Positions 1 through 6,007 of a DNA stretch of 11,495 nucleotides are shown in pieces (positions within the stretch are counted from its first letter, which is position 1; each line of letters begins with the position of its first letter). This DNA comes from Clostridia bacterium. Its GTDB lineage: Bacteria; Bacillota; Clostridia; Oscillospirales; Acutalibacteraceae. A program made the translations under genes and the position numbers. The notes below the pieces were generated by a model. That model saw only the letters and a program-made list of their open reading frames with translations, ran no database searches and was not told the origin of the DNA. The stretch lies in NCBI GenBank assembly GCA_030536195.1, contig JAUNQL010000021.1:1-11495 (forward strand). Reading direction: 5' to 3'.

Positions 1-220
1 CCTTGTTACGGCCATAGCCTGTACCTACGAGGTATGTGAGGTCCTTTGCTGTTTTGAGATCCTTAACCTTACCAACTACCTCATCCATAGCCATGATAGC
101 GCTCTGCTCTGAGTTGATCTTGCTGCGAAGAGTTGTATCGGCAACGATTTTGCCGTTCTCATCTAATATAACTGCTTTTGTGTATGTAGAACCTACGTCA
201 CAACCGCCAAAATATTTCAT
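1..220 (-). CDS. 2-hydroxyacyl-CoA dehydratase activator (BadF/BadG/BcrA/HgdC family ATPase), 3' part outside window
   Basis: Only the first 73 codons are present; the gene continues past the left edge. The protein begins MKYFGGCDVGSTYTKAVI, the glycine-rich phosphate-1 loop of the ASKHA ATPase fold as seen in HgdC-type activators, and a second glycine motif (VGTGYGR) lies near residues 66-72. In this family a homodimer bridged by one [4Fe-4S] cluster couples ATP hydrolysis to a low-potential electron transfer into the dehydratase. The bridging cysteines would lie outside the visible part. The start is fixed by GGAGG nine bases upstream of the ATG. It follows the 515-aa dehydratase subunit after 18 bases, so it is the third gene of the operon and probably serves the two dehydratase subunits. 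The family call is firm; the substrate is unknown. Confidence 0.88.
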   Translation of the reverse strand, partial: MKYFGGCDVGSTYTKAVILDENGKIVADTTLRSKINSEQSAIMAMDEVVGKVKDLKTAKDLTYLVGTGYGRNK

Positions 221-238
221 ATTATTATCCTCCGTTTA

Positions 239-1786
239 TTACCAGCATTCGCTGTCATCAAAGTCAACAAGTGATGGGTCAATTGGCTCCTCTTGCATAA
301 CGAGTGACATGTAGTTGTTGATATCCTCACGCATGTCGCGACGAGAGATAGATGTGCACTCGAAGAGGTCCTGTTTTACCCATACAAAGTTGATTCCGCG
401 CTTTCTTGCTTCTTCCTCGAAGAGGCCGTTGATAGCACCAACGCCCTTACAAGAAATCTGGTCAAACATGATGATCATATCAGCGTTATACTCATCAACC
501 TTTGCCCAGAGGTCATCGAACATTACGTGAATACCGCCCTTGGTATGAACACGCATTGTTGCACCCTGAATCTGCTTTGCAATGCCTTCAAGCATTGTAT
601 CCTCAGATGTTGTGTCGATGTTGTCAAAGCCCATGAAATCAATCATATCAGCAACAACATCAACGCCCCAACAGTTGAGAATCCAAGCGTTGAAGTTTGC
701 GTACATGTTAGCAGGTGTGTTCCAGATAACTGCTCTGTGCTTAATTGTCTTTGGACACTCGCGGTTTTTAACCTGCTCACGAAGGTATGCGTTTACTTTC
801 TTGTCGTTTTCAAGACAAGGTGTCTCACCACCTGTTACCTGGTGCTCAAAGATACTGTAGAGCCACATTGTACTACCAGTGTGAGGTGGGATGTCTGTAC
901 GGTTAAGTTCCCACTTCTCGCGGCGAAGTTCAACCTGTTCATTCCAGATTTTGATAGCGTCGCGAAGTGCGTCCCAATCGTACTTTGTATCATACTGCTT
1001 CTCAATAAACTCAATCATTGAGCGAAGCTCTGCGATGGCGTAATCCTGTACGTCGTCGCGCTTCCAACGAAGTGGAATATTGAGTGGGAATGTTGGGAGC
1101 TGATAACGTCTGTCCTGAAGTGCTGATGTCATGATAGAACCATCGCAAGGCATGTTGCAAGAAACAAAGCCCTTTGCAGCAACTACTGGATAGTCGTCAT
1201 CGATAGCAATACCGAGTTCTGTTACAGGGAGAGGACATACATCAGCTGGAAGTCCATAGGACTCTGTCTGAGCGATATAGTACTCTGGTGAGTGACAGTT
1301 AATAAGAGATGGCAAATACTCAGGAATCTCCTGCCAAAGGATTGGCTTGAGGTCTGGGAATCCCTTAAAGATAAGTGCTGGGATAAGCTCATCAACTGGG
1401 AGAATCTTCTCACCAGCTTTGATAGCCTTCTCATCGTTTGGATGAAGGTGTAAGTCAGCCTCAAAGAGTGTATCAAGAAGCTGTGTAACTGAAACTGCGA
1501 GAGCATTCATGTTGTTTCTTGATGCCTTGAGTGCTGCGCCACGCGCACCTTCCATAATTCTATCGTAGAATGATGGAACCTTGAGGTAGTCAAACATCCA
1601 ACGATAACGGAAGATAGCCTTAACATTAGTTACTGGGTGACCAAGTGCCCACTTTAAAAGTGTGCCCCAAAGTTCACACCACATCTTATAATCATAAGCT
1701 GTATCCTTAAGTCCACGCCATTCGCGGTGCTTGTAGATACCAGTTTTATCAGTATAGATGCTACCAAGTCCTTTATTTTCAGCCAT
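239..1786 (-). CDS. 2-hydroxyacyl-CoA dehydratase, HgdA-like iron-sulfur subunit
   Basis: This 515-aa protein belongs to the HgdA/HgdB/BcrC/BadD superfamily and probably forms the heterodimeric dehydratase core with the product of the upstream gene. Such enzymes remove water from (R)-2-hydroxyacyl-CoA by a ketyl-radical route in the cytoplasm, after one electron is injected by the activator. Cysteines in family-like settings are C184 (ADVCPLPVTE), C210/C214 (SCNMPCDG) and C446 (DQISCKG). C184, C214 and C446 are my candidate [4Fe-4S] ligands. It is longer than typical subunits (about 375-480 aa), with roughly 100 extra N-terminal residues rich in Trp and Tyr. The ATG overlaps the upstream TAA as TAATG, and AGGAGGTG sits inside the last codons of the upstream gene, so translation is probably coupled. 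The substrate (glutarate, lactate, aryl-lactate or another type) cannot be assigned from sequence alone. Confidence 0.85.
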   Translation of the reverse strand: MAENKGLGSIYTDKTGIYKHREWRGLKDTAYDYKMWCELWGTLLKWALGHPVTNVKAIFRYRWMFDYLKVPSFYDRIMEGARGAALKASRNNMNALAVSVTQLLDTLFEADLHLHPNDEKAIKAGEKILPVDELIPALIFKGFPDLKPILWQEIPEYLPSLINCHSPEYYIAQTESYGLPADVCPLPVTELGIAIDDDYPVVAAKGFVSCNMPCDGSIMTSALQDRRYQLPTFPLNIPLRWKRDDVQDYAIAELRSMIEFIEKQYDTKYDWDALRDAIKIWNEQVELRREKWELNRTDIPPHTGSTMWLYSIFEHQVTGGETPCLENDKKVNAYLREQVKNRECPKTIKHRAVIWNTPANMYANFNAWILNCWGVDVVADMIDFMGFDNIDTTSEDTMLEGIAKQIQGATMRVHTKGGIHVMFDDLWAKVDEYNADMIIMFDQISCKGVGAINGLFEEEARKRGINFVWVKQDLFECTSISRRDMREDINNYMSLVMQEEPIDPSLVDFDDSECW

Positions 1787-2985
1787 TAGTTAGCACCTCC
1801 TGTTTTCTGAATCTTTTTAATCTCAACTGACTCAACGAAAGCCTGGATACGAGTTCTAAGCTGGCCTGCGCCGGCGATTACGTACTCACGGTCAATCTGG
1901 AGTACTGGAACATCGTCGCCATCATCGAGGAACTTAGCGTTCTCGAGCATTCTCTCATAGCCCCAGAAGTCGCAGAACTTAGCCTGCTCATAGATGATGC
2001 CGTCGGCATTGTACTCCTCATAGAGCTTGCGAGCGATGTCGTGGCGCTCCTCGATCTTTTCCTTGGACATGAAACGAGGACACTGATTCTCCTTGAGATA
2101 GAACTCACAAACCTGCTCAAGTGCTGGTCTGTCAGTTGTAAGCGGAATCTGCTTTCTGCCTGGGATAGAACCGAAGCAGTAACGGTCAGCAACAACGTAA
2201 GCGTTGCATGATTCCATAATCTCAGAGAAAGTATAGTCATCAAGTTCTGAACCAACAACTACGAAACGTGCACGCCATGGGTTCTTCTCGTCTGGCTTTC
2301 TCTTCTTGATGTCCGCATAAGTTTCCTTAAGATAAGGGAGAATAAGGCTTGTTGGACAAGCATAACTTACGAGGCAAAGGATGTGGAACTCGCGAGGTGT
2401 AATTACCGGATTCTCTGCCTTGCGAAGTTCTGAGATGCCCTCAAAAATCTTGCACATCTCATTGTGCTCCTTAACTGCCTTGCGGATAGCTTTGTCAGAG
2501 ATATCTACGCCAAAGTTCTCCTTCATCTTGTCAAGGAACTCAACCTGAATCATATGCTCATAGTGCTTGTTGCCATGCTCCGTAATCTTCATTGGAGCAT
2601 CGAGGAATCCGTGTGTAAAGTTAGGATTGTCGATGAGTCTAAACTCAACAACATTCTCAACTACACGGTTCATCTGCTGACATGTGTCTGTACCAGCCCA
2701 CATATCAAGGAAGTTATAGCCGCCTTCGAAAGCGCGCTCAACAAGAGCACGGCTATAACCACAAACGAAGCTCGACATATAGTACTGTGAGATGTCGAGT
2801 GAGCCGGTGTTAGGGGCTCTGAGTCTTACTGAGAAGGCGTTGCCAACGTTCAAAAGTACCTCAGGCACGTAAAAGCATGTGTAGCCTACGGCTACGCCAC
2901 CTTCACTCTTAGCCTGCTGAACAAGTTCGTTGTTTGCCTGCTCAAGAAGGTCCTCATAAAAATGAATGTGTTTTAAGTCTTTCAT
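1786..2985 (-). CDS. 2-hydroxyacyl-CoA dehydratase, HgdB/BcrC-like iron-sulfur subunit
   Basis: First gene of the dehydratase operon, 399 aa from the ATG at 2985. The pattern matches the HgdB/BcrC/BadD family: GYTCFYVPEVLL near residue 35, then C75 (SSFVCGYSRALVE), C102 (GTDTCQQM) and C338 (KFCDFWGYE) as probable ligands of a [4Fe-4S] cluster, followed by DREY and the C-terminal GQLRTRIQAFVE signature near residues 374-385. These features indicate a cytoplasmic, oxygen-sensitive dehydratase subunit working with the adjacent 515-aa subunit. A TTG at 3030 would add 15 residues, but it has no ribosome binding site and lies just beyond the -10 box. The ATG at 2985 has AAAGGAG at a usable distance and starts the conserved region. 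The last codons (TGGAN) contain the AGGAGGTG that serves the next gene. No CoA-transferase or electron-transfer flavoprotein gene is visible nearby. Confidence 0.88.
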   Translation of the reverse strand: MKDLKHIHFYEDLLEQANNELVQQAKSEGGVAVGYTCFYVPEVLLNVGNAFSVRLRAPNTGSLDISQYYMSSFVCGYSRALVERAFEGGYNFLDMWAGTDTCQQMNRVVENVVEFRLIDNPNFTHGFLDAPMKITEHGNKHYEHMIQVEFLDKMKENFGVDISDKAIRKAVKEHNEMCKIFEGISELRKAENPVITPREFHILCLVSYACPTSLILPYLKETYADIKKRKPDEKNPWRARFVVVGSELDDYTFSEIMESCNAYVVADRYCFGSIPGRKQIPLTTDRPALEQVCEFYLKENQCPRFMSKEKIEERHDIARKLYEEYNADGIIYEQAKFCDFWGYERMLENAKFLDDGDDVPVLQIDREYVIAGAGQLRTRIQAFVESVEIKKIQKTGGAN

Positions 2986-3032
2986 TTTTAGGCGTTCTCC
3001 TTTGTTTGTTAAAATTTTATCTAACCTCAAAT

Positions 3033-3061
3033 ATTATAAAAAAACGCGCGCGTTAAAACAA
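3033..3061 (-). promoter_or_regulatory. sigma-A-type promoter of the dehydratase operon, with GC palindrome in the spacer
   Basis: On the minus strand a TTGTTT -35 (3056-3061) and a perfect TATAAT -10 (3033-3038) are separated by exactly 17 bases. The spacer holds AACGCGCGCGTT, a perfect 12-base palindrome at 3043-3054 in otherwise AT-rich DNA, which could be a repressor operator. Transcription would start near 3026, giving a leader of about 40 bases that carries AAAGGAG before the ATG at 2985. Confidence 0.65.
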
Positions 3062-3117
3062 GACAAATAATATTAATCCGCGTATAGAAAATCTAAGTGA
3101 ATTTTTATTAATTATGT

Positions 3118-3148
3118 AAAAAAAAGAGGACAACCGAAGTTGTCCTCT
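3118..3148 (-). terminator. intrinsic terminator of rplS, UUCG tetraloop
   Basis: The minus strand reads AGAGGACAAC, loop TTCG, GTTGTCCTCT, followed by a run of T. This is a perfect 10-bp stem with the extra-stable C(UUCG)G loop and a tail of at least seven T beyond the stem. It begins 16 bases after the rplS stop codon and separates rplS from the downstream dehydratase operon. Confidence 0.92.
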
Positions 3149-3163
3149 AAGTTGCCTATGAAA

Positions 3164-3505
3164 TTAAAGTTGCTCCTTAACCTTAGCAGCCTTACCAACG
3201 CGATCACGAAGATAGTAGAGCTTGCTACGACGAACCTTACCCTTGCGGATAACTTCGATCTTTTCAACGTTAGGAGAGTTGATTGGGAATACCTTTTCAA
3301 CACCTACGCCGTATGATACACGACGAACTGTGAATGTCTCTGAAACTCCGCCACCGCGTCTAGCGATTACAGTACCTTCAAAAACCTGGATTCTCTCTCT
3401 GTTACCTTCCTTAATTTTAACGTGAACCTTTACAGTGTCACCGATGTTAAACTGAGTCTGGTCTTCTTTAATCTGGCCTTCTGTGATGATTTTAAGTGCA
3501 TCCAT
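3164..3505 (-). CDS. rplS: large ribosomal subunit protein bL19
   Basis: This 113-aa protein is bL19, a component of the 50S subunit at the interface with 30S. Recognisable stretches are FNIGDTVKVHV, the RERIQVFEGTVIARRGGG segment, FTVRR, GVGVEKVFP and the basic C-terminal part RRSKLYYLRDRVGKAAKVKE. The usual length is about 115 aa. The chosen start is the ATG at 3505 (MDALKII), with GGAGG eight bases upstream. Starts further upstream overlap that ribosome binding site and add residues not found in the family. The gene stands alone here, with its own promoter and terminator, and not in the common rimM-trmD-rplS order. The leader contains a strong hairpin and may mediate autoregulation. Confidence 0.97.
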   Translation of the reverse strand: MDALKIITEGQIKEDQTQFNIGDTVKVHVKIKEGNRERIQVFEGTVIARRGGGVSETFTVRRVSYGVGVEKVFPINSPNVEKIEVIRKGKVRRSKLYYLRDRVGKAAKVKEQL

Positions 3506-3600
3506 TGTTTTATCCTCCATTAAAAAAATCAGAACGTTCATACACAGTGACTGCCAGAGGACCGTCCGGGAAGTTGTTTGAACTTGCCGTTCAAACGCTC
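3506..3600 (-). ncRNA. rplS 5' leader with hairpin (candidate L19 autoregulatory leader)
   Basis: The transcribed leader of about 95 bases starts with a perfect hairpin on the minus strand: GTTTGAAC, loop GGCAA, GTTCAAAC (3576-3596). A GC-rich stretch follows, and GAACGTTC (near 3534-3541) could pair alternatively with one hairpin arm. Ribosomal protein leaders for rplS are known in low-GC Gram-positives. I cannot confirm that this sequence fits that covariance model, so the structure is seen but the autoregulatory role is inferred. Confidence 0.4.
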
Positions 3601-3604
3601 AAAT

Positions 3605-3633
3605 ATAATAACAGAAAAAATTTATCATTGCAA
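3605..3633 (-). promoter_or_regulatory. rplS promoter
   Basis: The minus strand has TTGCAA (3628-3633) as -35, a 17-base spacer containing a T-run, and TATTAT (3605-3610) as -10. Transcription would start near 3598, just before the leader hairpin. The -35 hexamer is self-complementary and is also usable by the divergent promoter of the MBL-fold gene. Confidence 0.6.
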
Positions 3634-3655
3634 GTATTTTTTTTGGTGCTATAAT
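3628..3655 (+). promoter_or_regulatory. promoter of the MBL-fold hydrolase gene
   Basis: On the plus strand, TTGCAA (3628-3633) is followed by a 16-base spacer and a perfect TATAAT (3650-3655). The start point would be near 3662, giving an untranslated leader of about 43 bases. The -35 coincides with that proposed for rplS on the other strand, so both promoters compete for the same hexamer. Confidence 0.6.
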
Positions 3656-3704
3656 GTTTAGCGAACTTCATTTTTTGAGGATAATTATTTGGAGATGATT
3701 AGAA

Positions 3705-4496
3705 ATGGAAGTACAATGGATAGGAACCGCTACCGTTGAAGTTCGAAATGGTAACGATGTAATTTTAATTGATCCATACAACCAGCCTTACAACAAGAGA
3801 TTTAAAAAGATCTCTGAGAAAGAGATGGAGGGCGTTAAAGCAATCTTTATCACTCACCCACATCTTGATCACTTTACCAAGATTGACCAGTTCTCAAAGC
3901 AGGCTGGCAACTGCCCTATCTACGTAAATGCTAAGGGTATTGAGACTGCAAAAAAGCATCACTATAGGACAAAAGAGATGTATGAGATCATCGTTGGTGA
4001 TGAGATCAAAGTTGGTAGTCTCACAGTAAGAGTTCACCAGGGCCGTCACTGTGACCTTGACAAGAAACTCTTCTTCACATTTGCTCACAGACTCTTAAAC
4101 CCAGTAAACATCTATCGTGCAGCTAAGATGGGTATTGAGCAGAAGCTCACATTCACAATCGGTGACCTTGACATCTTCTGCTTCGAAATTACTGATGGTG
4201 ACAGGACTGTATTCTTGATGGGCTCATCAAACATCTACGAGCCAGCAACTCGCCCAGAACACATTGACATGCTCGTTTACCCATTCCAGGGTCTTCGCCT
4301 TGACAATATGTTCCTTCACTCACTTTCAATCATGGGCTTCTACTCTGCTGACACAATCTTGTTTGATCACTGGGACAACGCATTCCCACCTATCACAACA
4401 ACAATGGAACTTGATAAATTCCTCCCACTTGCAAAGCAGAACTTCCCACAGACACACTTCATCACACCATGCCGTGGTGAGTGGTACAAAGTTTAA
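3705..4496 (+). CDS. MBL-fold metal-dependent hydrolase (UlaG-like)
   Basis: This 263-aa cytoplasmic protein carries the metallo-beta-lactamase signature HPHLDH at residues 51-56 and begins with the compact strand pattern typical of UlaG-like members (MEVQWIGTATVEV, then ILIDPY). H111 and H115 (HQGRHCD) may supply another ligand, and FDHWDN (H222) near the C-terminus fits the last metal histidine. The position usually occupied by the bridging Asp (a GD pair) reads LMGSSN at 171-176, so metal binding may be altered. Length matches the family. The ATG has GGAG ten bases upstream. It is a single-gene transcript, diverging from rplS and ending at a bidirectional terminator. Substrate is unknown; lactonases, phosphodiesterases and RNA-processing enzymes all share this fold. 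Confidence 0.82.
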   Translation: MEVQWIGTATVEVRNGNDVILIDPYNQPYNKRFKKISEKEMEGVKAIFITHPHLDHFTKIDQFSKQAGNCPIYVNAKGIETAKKHHYRTKEMYEIIVGDEIKVGSLTVRVHQGRHCDLDKKLFFTFAHRLLNPVNIYRAAKMGIEQKLTFTIGDLDIFCFEITDGDRTVFLMGSSNIYEPATRPEHIDMLVYPFQGLRLDNMFLHSLSIMGFYSADTILFDHWDNAFPPITTTMELDKFLPLAKQNFPQTHFITPCRGEWYKV

Positions 4497-4507
4497 TTAC
4501 AAAAAAC

Positions 4508-4540
4508 AAAGGGTGCTTCACAGCACCCTTTAATTTTTTA
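4508..4540. terminator. bidirectional terminator between the MBL-fold and CAP genes
   Basis: A perfect 10-bp stem, AAAGGGTGCT / AGCACCCTTT (4508-4517 and 4522-4531) with loop TCAC, has a T-rich tail on the plus strand (4532-4539). It has a mirrored A-rich tract at 4498-4507 that becomes TTTGTTTTTT on the minus strand. It lies between two convergent stop codons only 46 bases apart and can serve both genes. Confidence 0.9.
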
Positions 4541-4542
4541 TC

Positions 4543-5223
4543 TTATGGAATATAAGCAAACTCCTGTATCCAGTAGTTTACACCCTGATATTCACACCAA
4601 GCGTAGCCCATTGCATTGTAGTCATGCTTCTCTGAGAGGATGTTTGCCTTATGTCCAGGTGAGTTCATCCAAGAAGTCATAACTTCAGAAATGCTAGTTT
4701 GACGAATTGCAAGGTTCTCACCACAAGCGGTCCAGTTTACACCAGCAGCAGTAAGAGCTGTATCGAAATATGAACCATCTGGTCTTGTATGCTCGTATGT
4801 ACCATACGTTGTATACATAGTAATAAGTTCCTTAACTCTAGTACGAGCAGCAATGCACAACTTGGAATCCATCCTAAGTGCATTCTTACCGACCTTAGCA
4901 CGTTCAGCATTTACAGCGTTCAGCATATCCTGATCATAGAATTTGTAAACATAGTTGTTATAATCAGAATTCGTCGTTGTAGTTGAAGCAGCGGTAGTTG
5001 CTGGTGCAGCAGTTGTAACAGGTGCTTTGGTTGTGTCCTCAGCCTCCTCCTCTGTTTCCTCTTCCTCTGCCTTAGTTGTGGTTGTGGTTTTTGATTCCTT
5101 CGTAGTAGTCGTTGTTGATGCTTCCTTTGCATCCTTTTTCTTATCAGTGCAAGCTGAGAACGAAAGAACCATAACAAGTGCAAGTACTATTGAAATCGCT
5201 TTGATAATACTTTTCTTAGTCAT
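4543..5223 (-). CDS. CAP-domain (SCP-like) lipoprotein
   Basis: This 226-aa protein is predicted to be secreted and membrane-anchored. Residues 1-24 form a lysine-led hydrophobic signal ending in FSAC, so C25 is the probable lipidated cysteine. Residues 36-85 are a low-complexity linker of Thr, Ala and Glu, likely to span the cell wall. Residues 97-226 form a CAP domain (cysteine-rich secretory/antigen 5/PR-1 fold) with MLNAVNAERAKVG, H145 (YEHTRPDG), E169-N170 (ACGENLA), H191 (SPGHKANIL) and the C-terminal WIQEFAY strand, the usual cavity residues. The catalytic role of bacterial CAP proteins is mostly unsettled, so I give no reaction. AAGGAG lies seven bases before the ATG. It is bounded by terminators on both sides, hence monocistronic. 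Confidence 0.9.
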   Translation of the reverse strand: MTKKSIIKAISIVLALVMVLSFSACTDKKKDAKEASTTTTTKESKTTTTTKAEEEETEEEAEDTTKAPVTTAAPATTAASTTTTNSDYNNYVYKFYDQDMLNAVNAERAKVGKNALRMDSKLCIAARTRVKELITMYTTYGTYEHTRPDGSYFDTALTAAGVNWTACGENLAIRQTSISEVMTSWMNSPGHKANILSEKHDYNAMGYAWCEYQGVNYWIQEFAYIP

Positions 5224-5251
5224 ATTATCACTCCTTCTATTTGCTACATCA

Positions 5252-5260
5252 ATTGTAACA
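5252..5260 (-). promoter_or_regulatory. possible extended -10 promoter of the CAP lipoprotein gene
   Basis: On the minus strand TGT followed by TACAAT (5252-5260) forms an extended -10 element, five of six matches to TATAAT. It sits about 30 bases before the CAP start codon and just downstream of the preceding terminator. No good -35 hexamer is visible at the normal distance, so the call is tentative. Confidence 0.4.
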
Positions 5261-5301
5261 CATCAAGGAGTATTTAAAAACACAAATCGTTCATTTTGGG
5301 C

Positions 5302-5330
5302 AAAAAAAAGGGTGACCAACGGTCACCCTT
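5302..5330 (-). terminator. intrinsic terminator after the DUF805 gene
   Basis: The minus strand forms AAGGGTGACC, loop GTT, GGTCACCCTT, a perfect 10-bp stem followed by a run of T (A-run 5302-5309 on the plus strand). It starts 19 bases after the DUF805 stop codon and closes the hscC-to-DUF805 gene block. Confidence 0.92.
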
Positions 5331-5348
5331 AAAACTACGAACGGTAAA

Positions 5349-5945
5349 TTATTCTGGCTTTGCTGCGCCACAGCTTCCACAGAACTTGCCTGTGTTGCCC
5401 TCGTTGCCACAGCTTGCACATGTCCAAGTGTCATCAGCAGGAGCTTCTACTGGAGCTTCTTCAACAACAGGAGCCTCTTCTGGCTCTACGTCAACAACTG
5501 GTGCAACAGGTGCTGGTGCTGGCTTTGGAGCCTCAGCTGGCTCTGCTGCCTTTGGAGCATCTGAACCAAAGTTTACGATTGGCTGTTCAGATGATGGGAA
5601 GCAAAGCATTACGATTACTGCGATGTTACCAACTGATGGGATAAAGTTTGCAAGATAGAACCACCATGGGAAACCTGCGTCACGGAGACGACGGATTGAC
5701 ATTGAGATGCCAGCGATTGCAATGAATATACCAAGGATACCAACTGCAAGTGTGAGGATCACACCGATGATTCCTAAGAGTACGCTATCCTTACCAAAAG
5801 CAACTGCAAAAACAACAGTGATAATTATTGAAACGATAAACTCAACGATACATACTGCGAGTGTAGCCCACCAATAATCTGGTCTATTTGTCTTACCTTC
5901 GAAGTCTTTCCAATTTTCAATCATTTTCTTGAAAGCATCAATCAT
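5349..5945 (-). CDS. DUF805 membrane protein with C-terminal zinc ribbon
   Basis: This 198-aa protein has three parts. Residues 1-115 form a DUF805 domain: an amphipathic start with WKDFEGKTNRPDYWW, transmembrane segments near 25-50, 55-80 and 93-115, and the conserved RRLRDAGFPWW motif at 85-95. Residues 127-172 are a flexible linker of Pro, Ala, Glu and Val. Residues 176-192 form a zinc ribbon with two CxxC pairs nine residues apart (C176, C179, C189, C192). DUF805 has no established function. The ribbon should be cytoplasmic if it binds zinc. AAGGAG lies ten bases before the ATG. The gene follows the amidohydrolase after 33 bases but also has a near-consensus promoter within that gene's last codons. 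Confidence 0.9.
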   Translation of the reverse strand: MIDAFKKMIENWKDFEGKTNRPDYWWATLAVCIVEFIVSIIITVVFAVAFGKDSVLLGIIGVILTLAVGILGIFIAIAGISMSIRRLRDAGFPWWFYLANFIPSVGNIAVIVMLCFPSSEQPIVNFGSDAPKAAEPAEAPKPAPAPVAPVVDVEPEEAPVVEEAPVEAPADDTWTCASCGNEGNTGKFCGSCGAAKPE

Positions 5946-5977
5946 TTAAAACAACTCCTTCAAATATTGATATGTTT

Positions 5978-6007
5978 ATTATAAATACTGGTCGAGTATA
6001 TTGTCAA
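5978..6007 (-). promoter_or_regulatory. near-consensus promoter of the DUF805 gene, inside the amidohydrolase 3' end
   Basis: On the minus strand TTGACA (6002-6007) and TATAAT (5978-5983) both match the sigma-A consensus perfectly, with an 18-base spacer. The -10 overlaps the amidohydrolase stop codon. Transcription would begin near 5970, leaving about 25 bases before the DUF805 ATG. The gene can therefore be made independently of the upstream chaperone genes. Confidence 0.7.

Noticed and set aside
527..1021. Plus-strand frame of about 160 codons opposite the HgdA-like gene
   Set aside because: Antisense to a well-supported gene, Cys- and Val-rich from reverse-complemented codons, no ribosome binding site.
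2986..3030. Fifteen-codon N-terminal extension of the HgdB-like protein from TTG 3030
   Set aside because: No ribosome binding site precedes the TTG, it sits only a few bases beyond the TATAAT, and the ATG at 2985 has AAAGGAG and begins the conserved sequence.
3043..3054. CGCGCGCG as part of a terminator or mobile-element end
   Set aside because: No loop or T-run is associated and no repeat copy is seen nearby; a promoter-spacer operator is the simpler reading.
4968..5120. Repeated Thr/Ala/Glu codons in the CAP gene as a possible DNA tandem repeat
   Set aside because: The codons vary and no unit repeats exactly; this is amino-acid low complexity of a wall-spanning linker.
5027..5332. Plus-strand frame rich in Val and Ser opposite the CAP gene linker
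   Set aside because: It mirrors the low-complexity Thr/Glu codons of the lipoprotein linker and runs through a terminator; there is no independent support.
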